Part shown: positions 52,341-61,208 of the stretch, piece after piece
Numbering within the stretch: the first letter of the stretch is position 1
Layout: the number at the start of each line of letters is the position of its first letter
Source of the DNA: JABDJZ01 sp047619685
GTDB taxonomy: Bacteria; Bacteroidota; Rhodothermia; Rhodothermales; UBA10348
Length of the DNA stretch: 64,000 nt
NCBI GenBank assembly: GCA_047619685.1
Contig: JBLHLC010000001.1
Span: 124,001-188,000 of the forward strand
Direction: 5' to 3'
Translations under genes and position numbers: made by a program
The notes under the pieces: generated by a model
The model's database searches: none
What the model was told of the DNA's origin: nothing
Seen by the model: only the letters and a program-made list of their open reading frames with translations

Positions 52341-54680
52341 ATGCCTATTGTCGATGTAGTCCCGCTGCACGAAACGACCAGTCAGCGGTATCTCAACTAC
52401 GCATTATCCGTTATTACCAGCCGGGCGCTCCCGGACATTCGGGACGGTCTGAAGCCGGTCCACCGAAGGATTCTGTACGCCATGTACACGAATCTACACC
52501 TCTATCCTGACGGCAGATTTCGGAAGAGTGCCACTGTGGTCGGAGAGGTGATGGGCAAGTACCACCCGCACGGTGACTCAGCCATCTACGAGGCCATGGT
52601 GCGGATGGCGCAGGAGTTCTCGCTCCGGGCACCCCTGGTGAATGGGCACGGTAATTTTGGCTCCCTGGACGGGGACAGCCCGGCCGCCATGCGGTACACG
52701 GAGGCCAAGCTCCAGCCCCTGGCCATGGAGTTGCTGCAGGAGATCAAGAAGAACACGGTGGCGTTTCGGCCCACCTTCGACGGCACGCTCAATGAGCCTG
52801 TCGTACTCCCTGCACGTTTTCCCAACCTGCTGGTGAATGGTTCGTCCGGGATCGCGGTTGGAATGGCCACGAATATCCCTCCTCATAACCTCGGAGAGGT
52901 CGTGGACGCGCTCATCTACATGGTGGGTAACCCACAGGTGCGTATCGCCACGCTGGTGGAGAAGTTCATTTCGGCTCCAGACTTCCCGACGGGAGGGCGG
53001 ATTCTCAATACTCCCGCCCAGCTTCTGTCGATATACGAGACTGGGGACGGGCCGGTTGAGGTTCGCGGAGAATATGAGGCGGAAGGGAAGTCCCGCGTAG
53101 TCATAACGTCCATCCCTTACGGCGTTACCAAAAGCACGCTGATCGAGCAGATCGCGGACCAGATCATCAAGGGCAAACTGCCTCAGGTGGTGGACGTGCG
53201 GGACGAGTCCACGGACATCGTTCGGGTTGTGCTGGAATTGAAGCGCGGTGCGCGGGCCGACGTGGCGATGGCATATCTGCTCAAGCACACCACCCTCCAG
53301 ACCCGCTTTCACGTCAACATGACGTGCCTGGTGCCGACAGACAACCCCGAGGTTTGTGCGCCGGAAAAAGTGCACCTGAAGACTGTTCTGCGCCACTTTC
53401 TTGACTTCCGGATGGAGGTGGTCGTCCGGCGTCTGCGGTTTGATCTCCAGGAACTCGAGAAGCGGATACACATTCTGGAGGGCTTCGAGAAGATCTTCAA
53501 TGGCCTGGATGAGGCCATCCGGATAATCCGCGCGTCCGAAAACAAGAAGGACTGTGCCGCAAAGCTGATGCAGCGGTTTGACATCGATGAGATTCAGACC
53601 GAGGCCGTTCTTGAAACCAAACTCTACAAACTCTCCAGGCTGGAGATAGACTCTATCCGCTCAGAGTTGGAAGAGAAGGAGGCCAAGGCGGCTGCGCTGC
53701 GTGAGCTTCTGGATGACGAGCCCGCCCGGTGGAGCCTCATCAAGTCAGAACTCAGGGAGATCCGAAAGGCCTTCGCCAACGATCGACGATCATTGATTGC
53801 CGGTCCGGACAAGGACATTGAGTACTCTGTGGAGGACTACATCGTAGACGAAGAGGTCTACGTGATTGTCACTGAGGACGGTTGGGTCAAGCGCCAGAAG
53901 TCGTATACAGGGATCGAGTCAATCCGAGTGCGCGAAGGGGACTCGGTGCGCTGGGTACTCCCGGGCTCGACCCGGAAAACAGTGGTCTTCTTTACCAATA
54001 CGGGCACTGCGTACACGACCCGCGTGGAGGCCTTGCCCTCCACGACGGGACATGGCCACCCCATCCAGAAGCTCTTCGATTTCTCGGACGGTGAGCGCAT
54101 TGTAGGCGTTATCTCCAACGACCCGGCTGCGCTGCCCAAGGAGGTGGTACCGGAAAACGACGCCGAACTGGAGCTCTTTGCCTCCAACGGGGAGCCGGCC
54201 AAGGAAGGACCCTTCTTCGTTTGTTTCTCCACGGGCGGCCAATGCCTCAGGCTGCCGCTGACTGCTGTTGCGGATCCATCTACCCGCGTGGGGCGCCGCG
54301 TCATGCGACTCATTGGCAAGGACGTCGTACTAGGTGTGGAGGCTGCATCGGGTGGCGAAAACGTATGTCTGGCAACTGGTAACGGCTTTGCACTCATCTA
54401 TCCCGTAAGGCAGATACCGGTGATGAAGGGTGCCGCAAAGGGCGTCATTGCGATACGGCTGGGCGCCAAGGACAGTGTGCTCGGATTCATGCTCTCCGAT
54501 GCTGCACGCAAGGGTCTGGAGGTTGAAACCAGCCGGGGCCGCAAGGAAGTGGTGCGAACCACCAAGTTTGAAGTGTCCAACCGGGGAAACAAGGGTCGGC
54601 TGGTCATTCAACGCGGGACGCTGGTTCGGGCCATAAAGGACCGGGTAGAGATCAAGCGCAACGGAAACGGATCGGCTTAG
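52341..54680 (+). CDS. parC: Type IIA DNA topoisomerase, A subunit (ParC-like)
   Basis: A 779-residue breakage-reunion subunit. The catalytic tyrosine is in AAMRYTEAKL, preceded by ALPDIRDGLKPVHRRILYAM and HPHGDSAIYEAMVRMAQ. Conserved PRL-like and coiled-coil parts follow, and the C-terminal beta-pinwheel shows repeated VYVIVTEDGWVKR, VVFFTNTGTAYT and NVCLATGNGFALIY blades. No canonical GyrA box (QRRGGKG) is seen; the nearest is NRGNKGRL, so topoisomerase IV (decatenation) is more likely than gyrase, though not certain. At the quinolone site the serine is kept and the usual Asp is Glu (SAIYEA). It is followed 8 bp later by the B subunit. Confidence 0.9.
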   Translation: MPIVDVVPLHETTSQRYLNYALSVITSRALPDIRDGLKPVHRRILYAMYTNLHLYPDGRFRKSATVVGEVMGKYHPHGDSAIYEAMVRMAQEFSLRAPLVNGHGNFGSLDGDSPAAMRYTEAKLQPLAMELLQEIKKNTVAFRPTFDGTLNEPVVLPARFPNLLVNGSSGIAVGMATNIPPHNLGEVVDALIYMVGNPQVRIATLVEKFISAPDFPTGGRILNTPAQLLSIYETGDGPVEVRGEYEAEGKSRVVITSIPYGVTKSTLIEQIADQIIKGKLPQVVDVRDESTDIVRVVLELKRGARADVAMAYLLKHTTLQTRFHVNMTCLVPTDNPEVCAPEKVHLKTVLRHFLDFRMEVVVRRLRFDLQELEKRIHILEGFEKIFNGLDEAIRIIRASENKKDCAAKLMQRFDIDEIQTEAVLETKLYKLSRLEIDSIRSELEEKEAKAAALRELLDDEPARWSLIKSELREIRKAFANDRRSLIAGPDKDIEYSVEDYIVDEEVYVIVTEDGWVKRQKSYTGIESIRVREGDSVRWVLPGSTRKTVVFFTNTGTAYTTRVEALPSTTGHGHPIQKLFDFSDGERIVGVISNDPAALPKEVVPENDAELELFASNGEPAKEGPFFVCFSTGGQCLRLPLTAVADPSTRVGRRVMRLIGKDVVLGVEAASGGENVCLATGNGFALIYPVRQIPVMKGAAKGVIAIRLGAKDSVLGFMLSDAARKGLEVETSRGRKEVVRTTKFEVSNRGNKGRLVIQRGTLVRAIKDRVEIKRNGNGSA

Positions 54681-54688
54681 GCAATTTT

Positions 54689-56629
54689 ATGGCAGCTGCC
54701 ACGGAATCATATACAGGCGCAGACATCCAGGTCCTGGAAGGACTGGACCCGGTCCGGTTGCGGCCCGGGATGTACATCGGAGGCACCGGAAAACCCGGTC
54801 TTCATCACCTGGTTTGGGAGGTGGTGGACAATGCTGTCGATGAGGCCACCAACGGCTACGCAACCCAGATTGACGTGGTGTTGCATGCAGACGGACGCAG
54901 CATCACTGTCTCGGACAATGGGCGGGGCATCCCGGTAGACAACCACCCCATCAAGAAGAAGCCCGCCTTGGAGGTCATACTCACCACCCTGCATGCGGGA
55001 GGGAAGTTCGACTCGAGCAACTACATCACCTCTGGCGGCCTCCACGGCGTGGGCGCCTCGGTGGTGAACGCCCTCTCCGAGGAACTCGTCGTCCGGGTCA
55101 AGCGCAACAACAAGACCTACGAGCAACACTATTCCCGAGGTGTCCCCCAGACCAAGCTCAAAGTTGTCTCCGAGAATTCCAGGGGCACGGGGACAAGCAT
55201 GTTCTTTCGGCCAGATCCAGACATTTTCGAAACCGTGGATTTTGACGCGGACTGGATCGCTGAGAAGCTTGAGATCAAGACCTACCTGAACGGCAGCCTG
55301 CGTATCTCCTTCAAGGATGAGGCCAGCGGCTCCGCGTACGAATACCACCACGAAGGCGGGATCGCCGAGTACGAGGCGCATCTGCTTGATACCCTCAACG
55401 CAAGGACCGTTCACGACGAGCCGTTTCTGGTCAAGCAGAAGTCTGCGGCGGACGGGAGCCGGGTTGAGATTGTGGTTCAGTGGACGGAACTCCCCAGAGA
55501 GCACATCCGGAGTTTTGTCAACGGAATCCCCACACCTGACGGCGGGACGCACGAGGCGGGCCTCAAGGATTCCATCCGCAGCGCAATCAGGGCTTACATG
55601 GACACGCACGAGATGCTGCCCAAGAAGCTCGAAATATCTGCAGAAGACATTCGCGAAGGCATGGTCGGCGTGATCAACCTGTTTATGGTGGATCCGCAGT
55701 TCCAGGGTCAGACAAAGGAGAAACTGAACAACCCGGAAGCGCGCGCACTGGTCTCTGGCGCCATGCGTCTTGAACTGGAGCAGTACCTCAACCGAAACCC
55801 GTCAACGGGTGAAGCCATCGCGGCGCGTGTCATACAGGCCGCCCGCGCGCGACACGCAAGCCGGGCCGCCGCCCACAGCGTGCGTAGGGCCTCCAGCGTC
55901 AGCCACAGGCTCAACCTCCCGGGAAAACTGGCAGATTGTAGTTCCACGGATCCGGGCGAGAGCGAGATCTTCATCGTCGAGGGTGATTCGGCCGGCGGAT
56001 CGGCCAAGCAGGGGAGGGATCGGAGATTCCAGGCCATTCTCCCGCTGAGGGGCAAGGTGCTCAACGCGGAGCAGGCCACCCTCAAGAAGGTGGTGGAAAA
56101 CAAGGAACTGTCAAACGTGGTGCAGGCCCTCGGTTGTGGGTTGGGGGAGCATCTGGCGCTGGACAAGCTCAGGTACCACAAGGTGATCCTTCTCATGGAC
56201 GCCGACTCGGACGGACATCACATTTCCACCCTTCTGCTGACGTTCCTCTACCGATACATGAAGCCGCTCATTGACGAGGGTTTCGTTTATCTGGCGCAGC
56301 CGCCGCTGTTCAGAATGGACTCGGCCAAAGACACGTTCTGGGCACTTGACGAAGCGGACCGGGACCGAATCCTGAAGAAGATCAAGCGCAGGAACCCCAA
56401 CGCCAAAGTGGAGATGCAACGTTTCAAAGGGTTGGGCGAAATGATGCCGGCTACCCTCAAGGAGACCACGCTGGATCCAGAGCGTCGTCGTCTGCTTCGA
56501 GTCACCATACCGGATGGCCAGCGAGTCGTGACGGAGCGCACGTTCACGGACTTGATGGGCAAGGATCCCGCGCCCCGGTTCGCGTTCATTATGGACCACG
56601 CCGGCGAAGTAGACGAGTTGGACGTGTAG
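54689..56629 (+). CDS. parE: Type IIA DNA topoisomerase, B subunit (ParE/GyrB)
   Basis: A 646-residue ATPase subunit. The GHKL motifs are VVDNAVDEA, DNGRGIPV and GGLHGVGASVVNALS; the Toprim motifs are IVEGDSAGGSAKQGRDRRFQAILPLRGKVLN and LMDADSDGHHIS, and the tail KGLGEMMPATLKETT is standard. This length and the absence of the long insertion of enterobacterial GyrB fit either ParE or short GyrB. The name parE is chosen from the partner's missing GyrA box. Order A before B with an 8-bp gap implies one transcript. Confidence 0.92.
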   Translation: MAAATESYTGADIQVLEGLDPVRLRPGMYIGGTGKPGLHHLVWEVVDNAVDEATNGYATQIDVVLHADGRSITVSDNGRGIPVDNHPIKKKPALEVILTTLHAGGKFDSSNYITSGGLHGVGASVVNALSEELVVRVKRNNKTYEQHYSRGVPQTKLKVVSENSRGTGTSMFFRPDPDIFETVDFDADWIAEKLEIKTYLNGSLRISFKDEASGSAYEYHHEGGIAEYEAHLLDTLNARTVHDEPFLVKQKSAADGSRVEIVVQWTELPREHIRSFVNGIPTPDGGTHEAGLKDSIRSAIRAYMDTHEMLPKKLEISAEDIREGMVGVINLFMVDPQFQGQTKEKLNNPEARALVSGAMRLELEQYLNRNPSTGEAIAARVIQAARARHASRAAAHSVRRASSVSHRLNLPGKLADCSSTDPGESEIFIVEGDSAGGSAKQGRDRRFQAILPLRGKVLNAEQATLKKVVENKELSNVVQALGCGLGEHLALDKLRYHKVILLMDADSDGHHISTLLLTFLYRYMKPLIDEGFVYLAQPPLFRMDSAKDTFWALDEADRDRILKKIKRRNPNAKVEMQRFKGLGEMMPATLKETTLDPERRRLLRVTIPDGQRVVTERTFTDLMGKDPAPRFAFIMDHAGEVDELDV

Positions 56630-56817
56630 CAGCAGCGCGAGCAGTAAGGCCGGGGCGTCCATGGAGGTAGGCGAGCGGTTGGACGCGCGGCTTTTTCCGG
56701 GGCGACCGAGGTTTTTTCCGTCGCACGGATCCCGAAGTGCCCGCTTTCGCGCGCATGGGCCTCATGGCTCCCTTGGATCAATATTTGAAGGCTTTGTGAA
56801 CGCGCGCCGACCGTGCA
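56630..56817. other. Gene-free interval after the topoisomerase genes
   Basis: This 188-bp gap holds no supported gene and no clear terminator. It should contain the promoter for the subtilase gene, but no motif stands out. Confidence 0.4.
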
Positions 56818-56856
56818 ATGGTAGCACGGAACGAGCGTCGCAGGACGAGGCCCGAT

Positions 56857-57861
56857 ATGTTGCCATCAACCCCGCATACGAGAACCTGGATGACCGCCCT
56901 GGTCGTCGTTCTGGGGGGGTGTGAACCGGCACCGGTGGATCGCCTTTCGGCCCGTAGCGACCTTGTGTTTGCGATTGCGGAGCAGCCATCGTGGCCCGCT
57001 ATCGGTTCGCCCGCCGCTTGGCCAGAAGAACCGTGGGGAGTCGAGCGAGTCGGGGGTAGCGCCGCCGTCGATGGGGCGGTTTGCATCATTGACTCAGGCG
57101 TGGATCTGAATCATCCTGACCTGAACGTGGACGTGGCAAACAGTCGAAGCTTTATTCGACACGGGCCCGAAAAGGGCGATCCCATGGACCGAAACGGTCA
57201 CGGAACGCACGTAGCAGGAATAATCGGGGCGAAGGACAATGGCTTTGGCGTCACCGGAATCGCAAGTGGTGCCACAATCGTGGCCGTCAAGGTGGTGGAT
57301 GCCAAGGGTCTGGGATACACGCGCGATGTGATTGCTGGCATCCAGTATGTCAGCACTAAGCTCAAGAACGGAAAGCCGCTCTGCGACGTGGTGAACTTCA
57401 GCATCGGCGCCGTCCGCGACCCTGCTGTTGACAAGGCCGTCGTGAAGGCGTCCCGGGTAGTTCCATTCGTGCTCTCGGCGGGGAATCAGGGGTTACATGT
57501 CAGGCACTTCAGCCCTGCACGGGTAGACGCCAAGAGGGTCTACACCGTAACGGCCATCGCCGAGGGGGACCGCTGGCCCATGTTCTCCAACTATGGCTCC
57601 GGCACCATCGATTTCGCGGCGCCTGGCGTTCACATCAGATCTACCTGGAAGGAAAGCGGGTACAAGGTCATAAGCGGGACATCCTCGGCTGCGGCGCATG
57701 TTTCGGCCATGATTCTCAGAGGGGGAGCGGTCCCGGACGGTCTCGTAATGGACCCACGGGGGCAAGCCTACGTCATTCCAGTGTCCTGGCCTGCCGAAGC
57801 GGCAGTTTCAGTACCGGCAATCGCGGGTGCCGCGGCCACCCGCGCTCCCGACCAGCGGTAG
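56857..57861 (+). CDS. Subtilisin-family (S8) serine peptidase, lipoprotein
   Basis: A 334-residue subtilase. The triad is in VCIIDSGVDLNHPD (Asp), NGHGTHVAGIIG (His) and ISGTSSAAAHVSAMI (Ser), with the oxyanion asparagine region VLSAGNQG. The usual GTSMAxPH motif is GTSSAAAH, so the Met and Pro are changed while the serine is kept. ATG 56857 yields a lipoprotein signal with lipobox LGGC (Cys22); ATG 56818 would add 13 residues. There is no propeptide-like domain of normal size between the cysteine and the catalytic part. It probably acts at the cell surface or periplasm in protein breakdown. Confidence 0.85.
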   Translation: MLPSTPHTRTWMTALVVVLGGCEPAPVDRLSARSDLVFAIAEQPSWPAIGSPAAWPEEPWGVERVGGSAAVDGAVCIIDSGVDLNHPDLNVDVANSRSFIRHGPEKGDPMDRNGHGTHVAGIIGAKDNGFGVTGIASGATIVAVKVVDAKGLGYTRDVIAGIQYVSTKLKNGKPLCDVVNFSIGAVRDPAVDKAVVKASRVVPFVLSAGNQGLHVRHFSPARVDAKRVYTVTAIAEGDRWPMFSNYGSGTIDFAAPGVHIRSTWKESGYKVISGTSSAAAHVSAMILRGGAVPDGLVMDPRGQAYVIPVSWPAEAAVSVPAIAGAAATRAPDQR

Positions 57862-57944
57862 CCGCCGGTCTGATTTCCGGATTTGCCGTGAAGGAAGTCG
57901 ATCAGGGGATCAGACTAGCAGAGGGTAAGTTTTACCGCGCTGAT

Positions 57945-58019
<75 letters not shown>

Positions 58020-58025
58020 CCGAGA

Positions 58026-58045
58026 ACCCCTTTTCAGGGTGTTTT
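58026..58045 (+). terminator. Weak rho-independent terminator after tRNA-Lys
   Basis: ACCC and GGGT form a 4-bp stem around a 7-base loop, followed by GTTTTC. The stem is short, so it is a weak call; it is suitably placed just after the tRNA. Confidence 0.35.
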
Positions 58046-58114
58046 CGATGATCTACCTCCGGTGCGGTGGTGCAAGAATGCAACCATCGCTGGAGAAAAC
58101 GCTGGAGGTAGACA

Positions 58115-59118
58115 GTGGCAAGCTTGTTCAAGCGCGGCAAGAACTATTACGCGCAGTTCGAATCTGGGAGAAGCAGGAGACAGATCTCTCTCAGGACTCC
58201 AGAGAGAAGGAAGGCAGAGCAAGTCCTGAGACGGCTTGAGGTAGCCGCTGGGGCAGGTTCGTGGAATCCGATGCTGGCACTCTGCAAGACCTAGAGCGTC
58301 CTCCAGTGCAGCGCAGGACACTTGGAGAGGAAATCGAAGCCTTCATCGATTCCAGAGGGTTTCTTAGTCCAAACACGGTGACTTCGTATCGAAAGGTGTT
58401 ATTCCTTTTCTTACGAGAGGACTGCGCCGTAGCCGAGTTTCTGGGCCGACGCTCCTCAACTAGCTGCCGGACCTACCACAGGCACCCACGAGCCTTCTAC
58501 AACTGGACAATTGCAAAAGGATGGCGCGAGTCCAACCCCTGCGATGAGGTCCTCTTGCCCAAAGTTCAGCCGACAGAAGCTCATTTCTTCTCACGCGATG
58601 AGATCGATAGCGTTGTTTGCGCGATCCGAACAAGCGGATCAAAAAGCGAAAAGGAGGTCTTGGTCCCGGTGATCCGATTCGTTTGCCAGACCGGTCTTAG
58701 ACTCTCCGAAGTGTCCGCACTCAGGTGGACTTGGATTGAAGATTCCAAGCTTAACCTGCAGTCCCGGAACGGGTTCAGGACCAAGAGCGGGAGGGATGAG
58801 AGGGTATTCCTAACGCCGGAGGCTCTCACGGTCTTGCGAGAGGTTCAAGAGCGACCAAGCAATTCAAACGTATTCGCGGCACCGTCGCCAGAGTGGCTCT
58901 CAAAGCGCTTTACGGTTTGGCGGAGCCGGGCCGGACTTCCACGCGGCAGCTTCCATAGCCTTCGACACACTTGCACATCTTGGATGGCGATGAACGGAGC
59001 CAGTGCCTACGTGATCAAGAGGCATCTGCGTCACAGTTCGATTACGGTGACGGAGCGGTACATGCACCTGACGCCGGGGAATCTATCTGCTCAGGTCACA
59101 GCGGCCTTGACCTCGTAG
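58115..59118 (+). pseudogene. Tyrosine recombinase/integrase, frameshifted
   Basis: Frame one starts at GTG 58115 (VASLFKRGKNYYAQFESGR, QISLRTPERRKAEQVLRRLE), a typical integrase N-terminus, and stops at TAG 58292. Frame two, open from 58261, continues the same protein: LERPPVQRRTLGEEIEAFIDSRGFLSPNTVTSYR, then the catalytic domain with TGLRLSEVSALRW (Arg), HSLRHTCTSW (His-x-x-Arg), LRHSSITVTERYMHL (His, Tyr). A net shift of -1 near 58261-58294 joins them. The core-binding part is also shortened around AVAEFLGRRSSTSC. The five catalytic residues remain, but the two frames make it inactive unless ribosomes shift. It should have inserted the island into the adjacent tRNA. Confidence 0.82.
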
Positions 59119-59222
59119 ACGGGGAAATCCACAGAGTCGGCGTAAGCCAAATTGGCCAGACCGTTCAACGTGGCAAGGACGGCGACCATTAGGATTCCCT
59201 TCCTGCGCAGGGCATAGTCGGA

Positions 59223-59864
59223 TTAATCTGTCTTCTCTGCGGGGAGATTAGGAAAGTCGACCTGTGATTCTTCCAGTCGGTCCAGCGCGATCACGGTTGC
59301 GAGGGTACTCCTGATCCTTTCGTCTCTCCTAACTCTCAGGAGGCCGAAGATCGAACCAGCACCTACCAGATAGAGGATCGCCGACATATCTGCCGGGTCG
59401 CCACCCGGAATGATCTCCAGAATGCGTAGAACCTGCCAAAGGCCTACTCCGGCCAATGCAACCGCAATCACAATAGCCGAGAAGGTGGCGGTTCTTCCTT
59501 TCTGCTCAATACTGCGAATCTTGACACCGAGTGCGTCAAGGTCGCCATTTTGCAAGGCCTTTCGATCTGCGAAGTCCCAAGAATTACTAGGGTCCAGTTC
59601 GGTCAACAACCATTTGCCTATGGCTTCCTTCATTTTGATGCGGTGTGAATCGTGGTGGCCCCTCTTGTGGAGTAAACGCAAAGTGAGGAAATCATCCGAC
59701 AGGGTACATGCATCTAACGCCGGAGCTAGCCAGCCAAAGTCGCCGACGCGGTCTGTCATCCACCCAATTAGGTGAGTGATGCCGCCCCCCGATTCCATGA
59801 ATTGGTGCGGGCGACGGTTCAGGTTCGATTTGACTAGGTGTGAGTAAATCTCCGTCGTGCTCAT
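59223..59864 (-). CDS. Hypothetical membrane protein
   Basis: A 213-residue protein of no family I recognise. The N-terminal 115 residues are soluble and rich in His, Arg and acidic residues (HLVKSNLNRRPHQFMESGGGITHLIGW, LHKRGHHDSHRIKMKEAIGKWLL). Two transmembrane helices follow (SAIVIAVALAGVGLWQVLRILEII and MSAILYLVGAGSIFGLL), ending in a basic then acidic tail. It is a single island gene on the minus strand, starting just beside the MITE-like element (13 bp away). Its composition looks less GC-rich than core genes. The layout, a soluble domain on a helical hairpin, fits many small effector-like membrane proteins, but no function can be stated. Confidence 0.6.
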   Translation of the reverse strand: MSTTEIYSHLVKSNLNRRPHQFMESGGGITHLIGWMTDRVGDFGWLAPALDACTLSDDFLTLRLLHKRGHHDSHRIKMKEAIGKWLLTELDPSNSWDFADRKALQNGDLDALGVKIRSIEQKGRTATFSAIVIAVALAGVGLWQVLRILEIIPGGDPADMSAILYLVGAGSIFGLLRVRRDERIRSTLATVIALDRLEESQVDFPNLPAEKTD

Positions 59865-59876
59865 CTGTTGAGGCCC

Positions 59877-60041
59877 TAGAAGGCTGTTGAATAAGTGGAG
59901 TATGCCAGGCTACGAGCGCCGGAATGTCAGATGTAAGGCGTCCCGACGAGTAATGGCACCGCCATTGCGAGGAGGGATAACGCAGCAGATGGCGTTCCGC
60001 CGCCGTAGAATGGTGTGCGCCACTTATTCAACAGCCTTCTA
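59877..60041. mobile_element. MITE-like element with 22-bp perfect terminal inverted repeats
   Basis: A 165-bp element whose ends (59877-59898 and 60020-60041) are exact reverse complements containing GGCTGTTGAATAAG. CTAG occurs directly at both outer edges (59876-59879, 60039-60042), compatible with a 4-bp target duplication, although the palindrome also lies inside the repeats. The 121-bp interior codes for nothing convincing. It must be moved by a transposase in trans. It cuts the 3' part of the adjacent secreted-protein gene, which now stops inside the terminal repeat. Confidence 0.85.
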
Positions 60042-60660
60042 GAACCTCTTGCACCTGCGCTAGGCCAAAGACCCCCGTGGCCCCATCCGTCGCGCGGACT
60101 TCGTAGTCCCCCGCGTCCGGGCCCGCGACGCATTGCCCGGTCTGATCGATCACGCCACCGGTCGCGGACCACGCTGTTGTCCAGGGAATGGATACTGCAT
60201 TCATGTTGAATCCGGTCGATGTGAACTGAAGCGTATCTCCAGGCGAGACATTCACGTCGCCCGGCTCGATTTCGACACGAGCAACCGTGCCCGCCGTCGC
60301 GTTGGTCAGATCGAGAAATATTGGAACGGGATAGGTCACCGCATAACCCTGCCGGCTGAGAGTAACCATACCCGAATCGGCGTATTGACCCTCCGGAAGC
60401 CTGGCCGCCCCAAGCGTTCAGGTCAAGGTGGCAGGCGTTTGTCCGGACGCCAGGTCGAGCGATATCCAGCTCGCGAGAGTGGTCGCACCTGGATGACCGG
60501 GCGCGAGAAGAAGCCCGGGAGGGTTTCGGCCGTCAATTCAACCGCGCCGGGTTCGACTGCTGCAGGGAAATCGCCGCCCGAAATGCTTGTCCACGCCGCA
60601 AAGAGCAGCGCGATTCCGAGAGGTGGGATCAATGGTTTTATGGCGCAATCCTGAATCTGA
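60042..60660 (-). pseudogene. Secreted Ig-like/BACON-type domain protein, broken
   Basis: Read on the minus strand, three pieces of one protein appear in different states. An N-terminal hydrophobic signal (PPLGIALLFAAWTS) and first strand (AVEPGAVELTAETLPGFF) share one frame. The next piece, LASWISLDLASGQTPATLT, is in another frame and runs into a TGA. After this in-frame stop the frame resumes as LPEGQYADSG, VTLSRQGYAVTYPVPI and VEIEPGDVNVSPGDTLQFTSTGF. The WISLDLASGQTPATLT...GLPEGQY pattern is that of a bacterial Ig-like/BACON domain. A frameshift, a nonsense codon and then the MITE at the 3' end show stepwise decay. Confidence 0.6.
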
Positions 60661-60847
60661 TCAGGCAGCCAGACCGCTGTAGTGGCGGCCGTATGGGCGA
60701 GCCCGCTGTTCACTCCAAGACGAAAGTCCTCTTCCTCTCCCCCGTGTTCGCCCGTCGCCTTCACGGCGTGGACGTACTGCCTGACATCCTTCGTTCGGCC
60801 ATCTTGAGCCCCACTATAGCTGAGTTGTACGCGGAGAGCGTTTTCTC
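60661..60847. other. Gene-free interval between the broken Ig-like gene and the NrtS-like gene
   Basis: No coding frame with recognisable content was found in these 187 bases; open frames on both strands here are short and unlike any family. Confidence 0.35.
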
Positions 60848-61156
60848 TCAGCAGGCTTGTTTTCCCATGCGGCGGATGGTACTGATGCTTGAAAAGACCG
60901 AGACGCCATATGGAACGAGTACGGTCAGTGCCATCTGTGCGATGCGTGTGACTTCGACGTCACCGCGCAGAATCGCATCGCCGTGATTGATGACGATGAG
61001 GATAAAGCCCACGATAACCGCGAATTTCAATCCGCGTTTCACGATCGACCTGTCGGTCAACAGTTTGGGCCAGGAGTCAGGAGTGTCTTCCAGGTCTTGC
61101 TTGCCGGTTAATGATCGAGACATTAATAGGTGTTCTTGGGCAGGAATGTGTTTCAA
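60848..61156 (-). CDS. NrtS-like nitrate/nitrite transport protein
   Basis: A 102-residue protein whose hydrophobic core GLKFAVIVGFILIVINHGDAIL and VTRIAQMALTVLVPYGVSVFSSIS match the small NrtS family (two helices, the INxGDxIL motif and LTYLVPY-like second helix). NrtS has been reported to support nitrate/nitrite transport in cyanobacteria and marine bacteria. ATG 61156 or 61123 may be the true start. It is divergent from the sensor kinase (52 bp apart), a layout suggesting shared control. The function here is by similarity only. Confidence 0.65.
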   Translation of the reverse strand: MKHIPAQEHLLMSRSLTGKQDLEDTPDSWPKLLTDRSIVKRGLKFAVIVGFILIVINHGDAILRGDVEVTRIAQMALTVLVPYGVSVFSSISTIRRMGKQAC

Positions 61157-61208
61157 TGGTCGTAAATCAGGAAATTGGGACCACGCGTCCGCCTAGAATG
61201 TTTTGTCT

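Noticed and set aside
59091..59189. A 32-codon minus-strand frame with a signal-peptide-like start (MVAVLATLNGLANLAYA)
   Set aside because: It overlaps the integrase 3' end antisense, has no partner and no clear initiation signal; probably chance.
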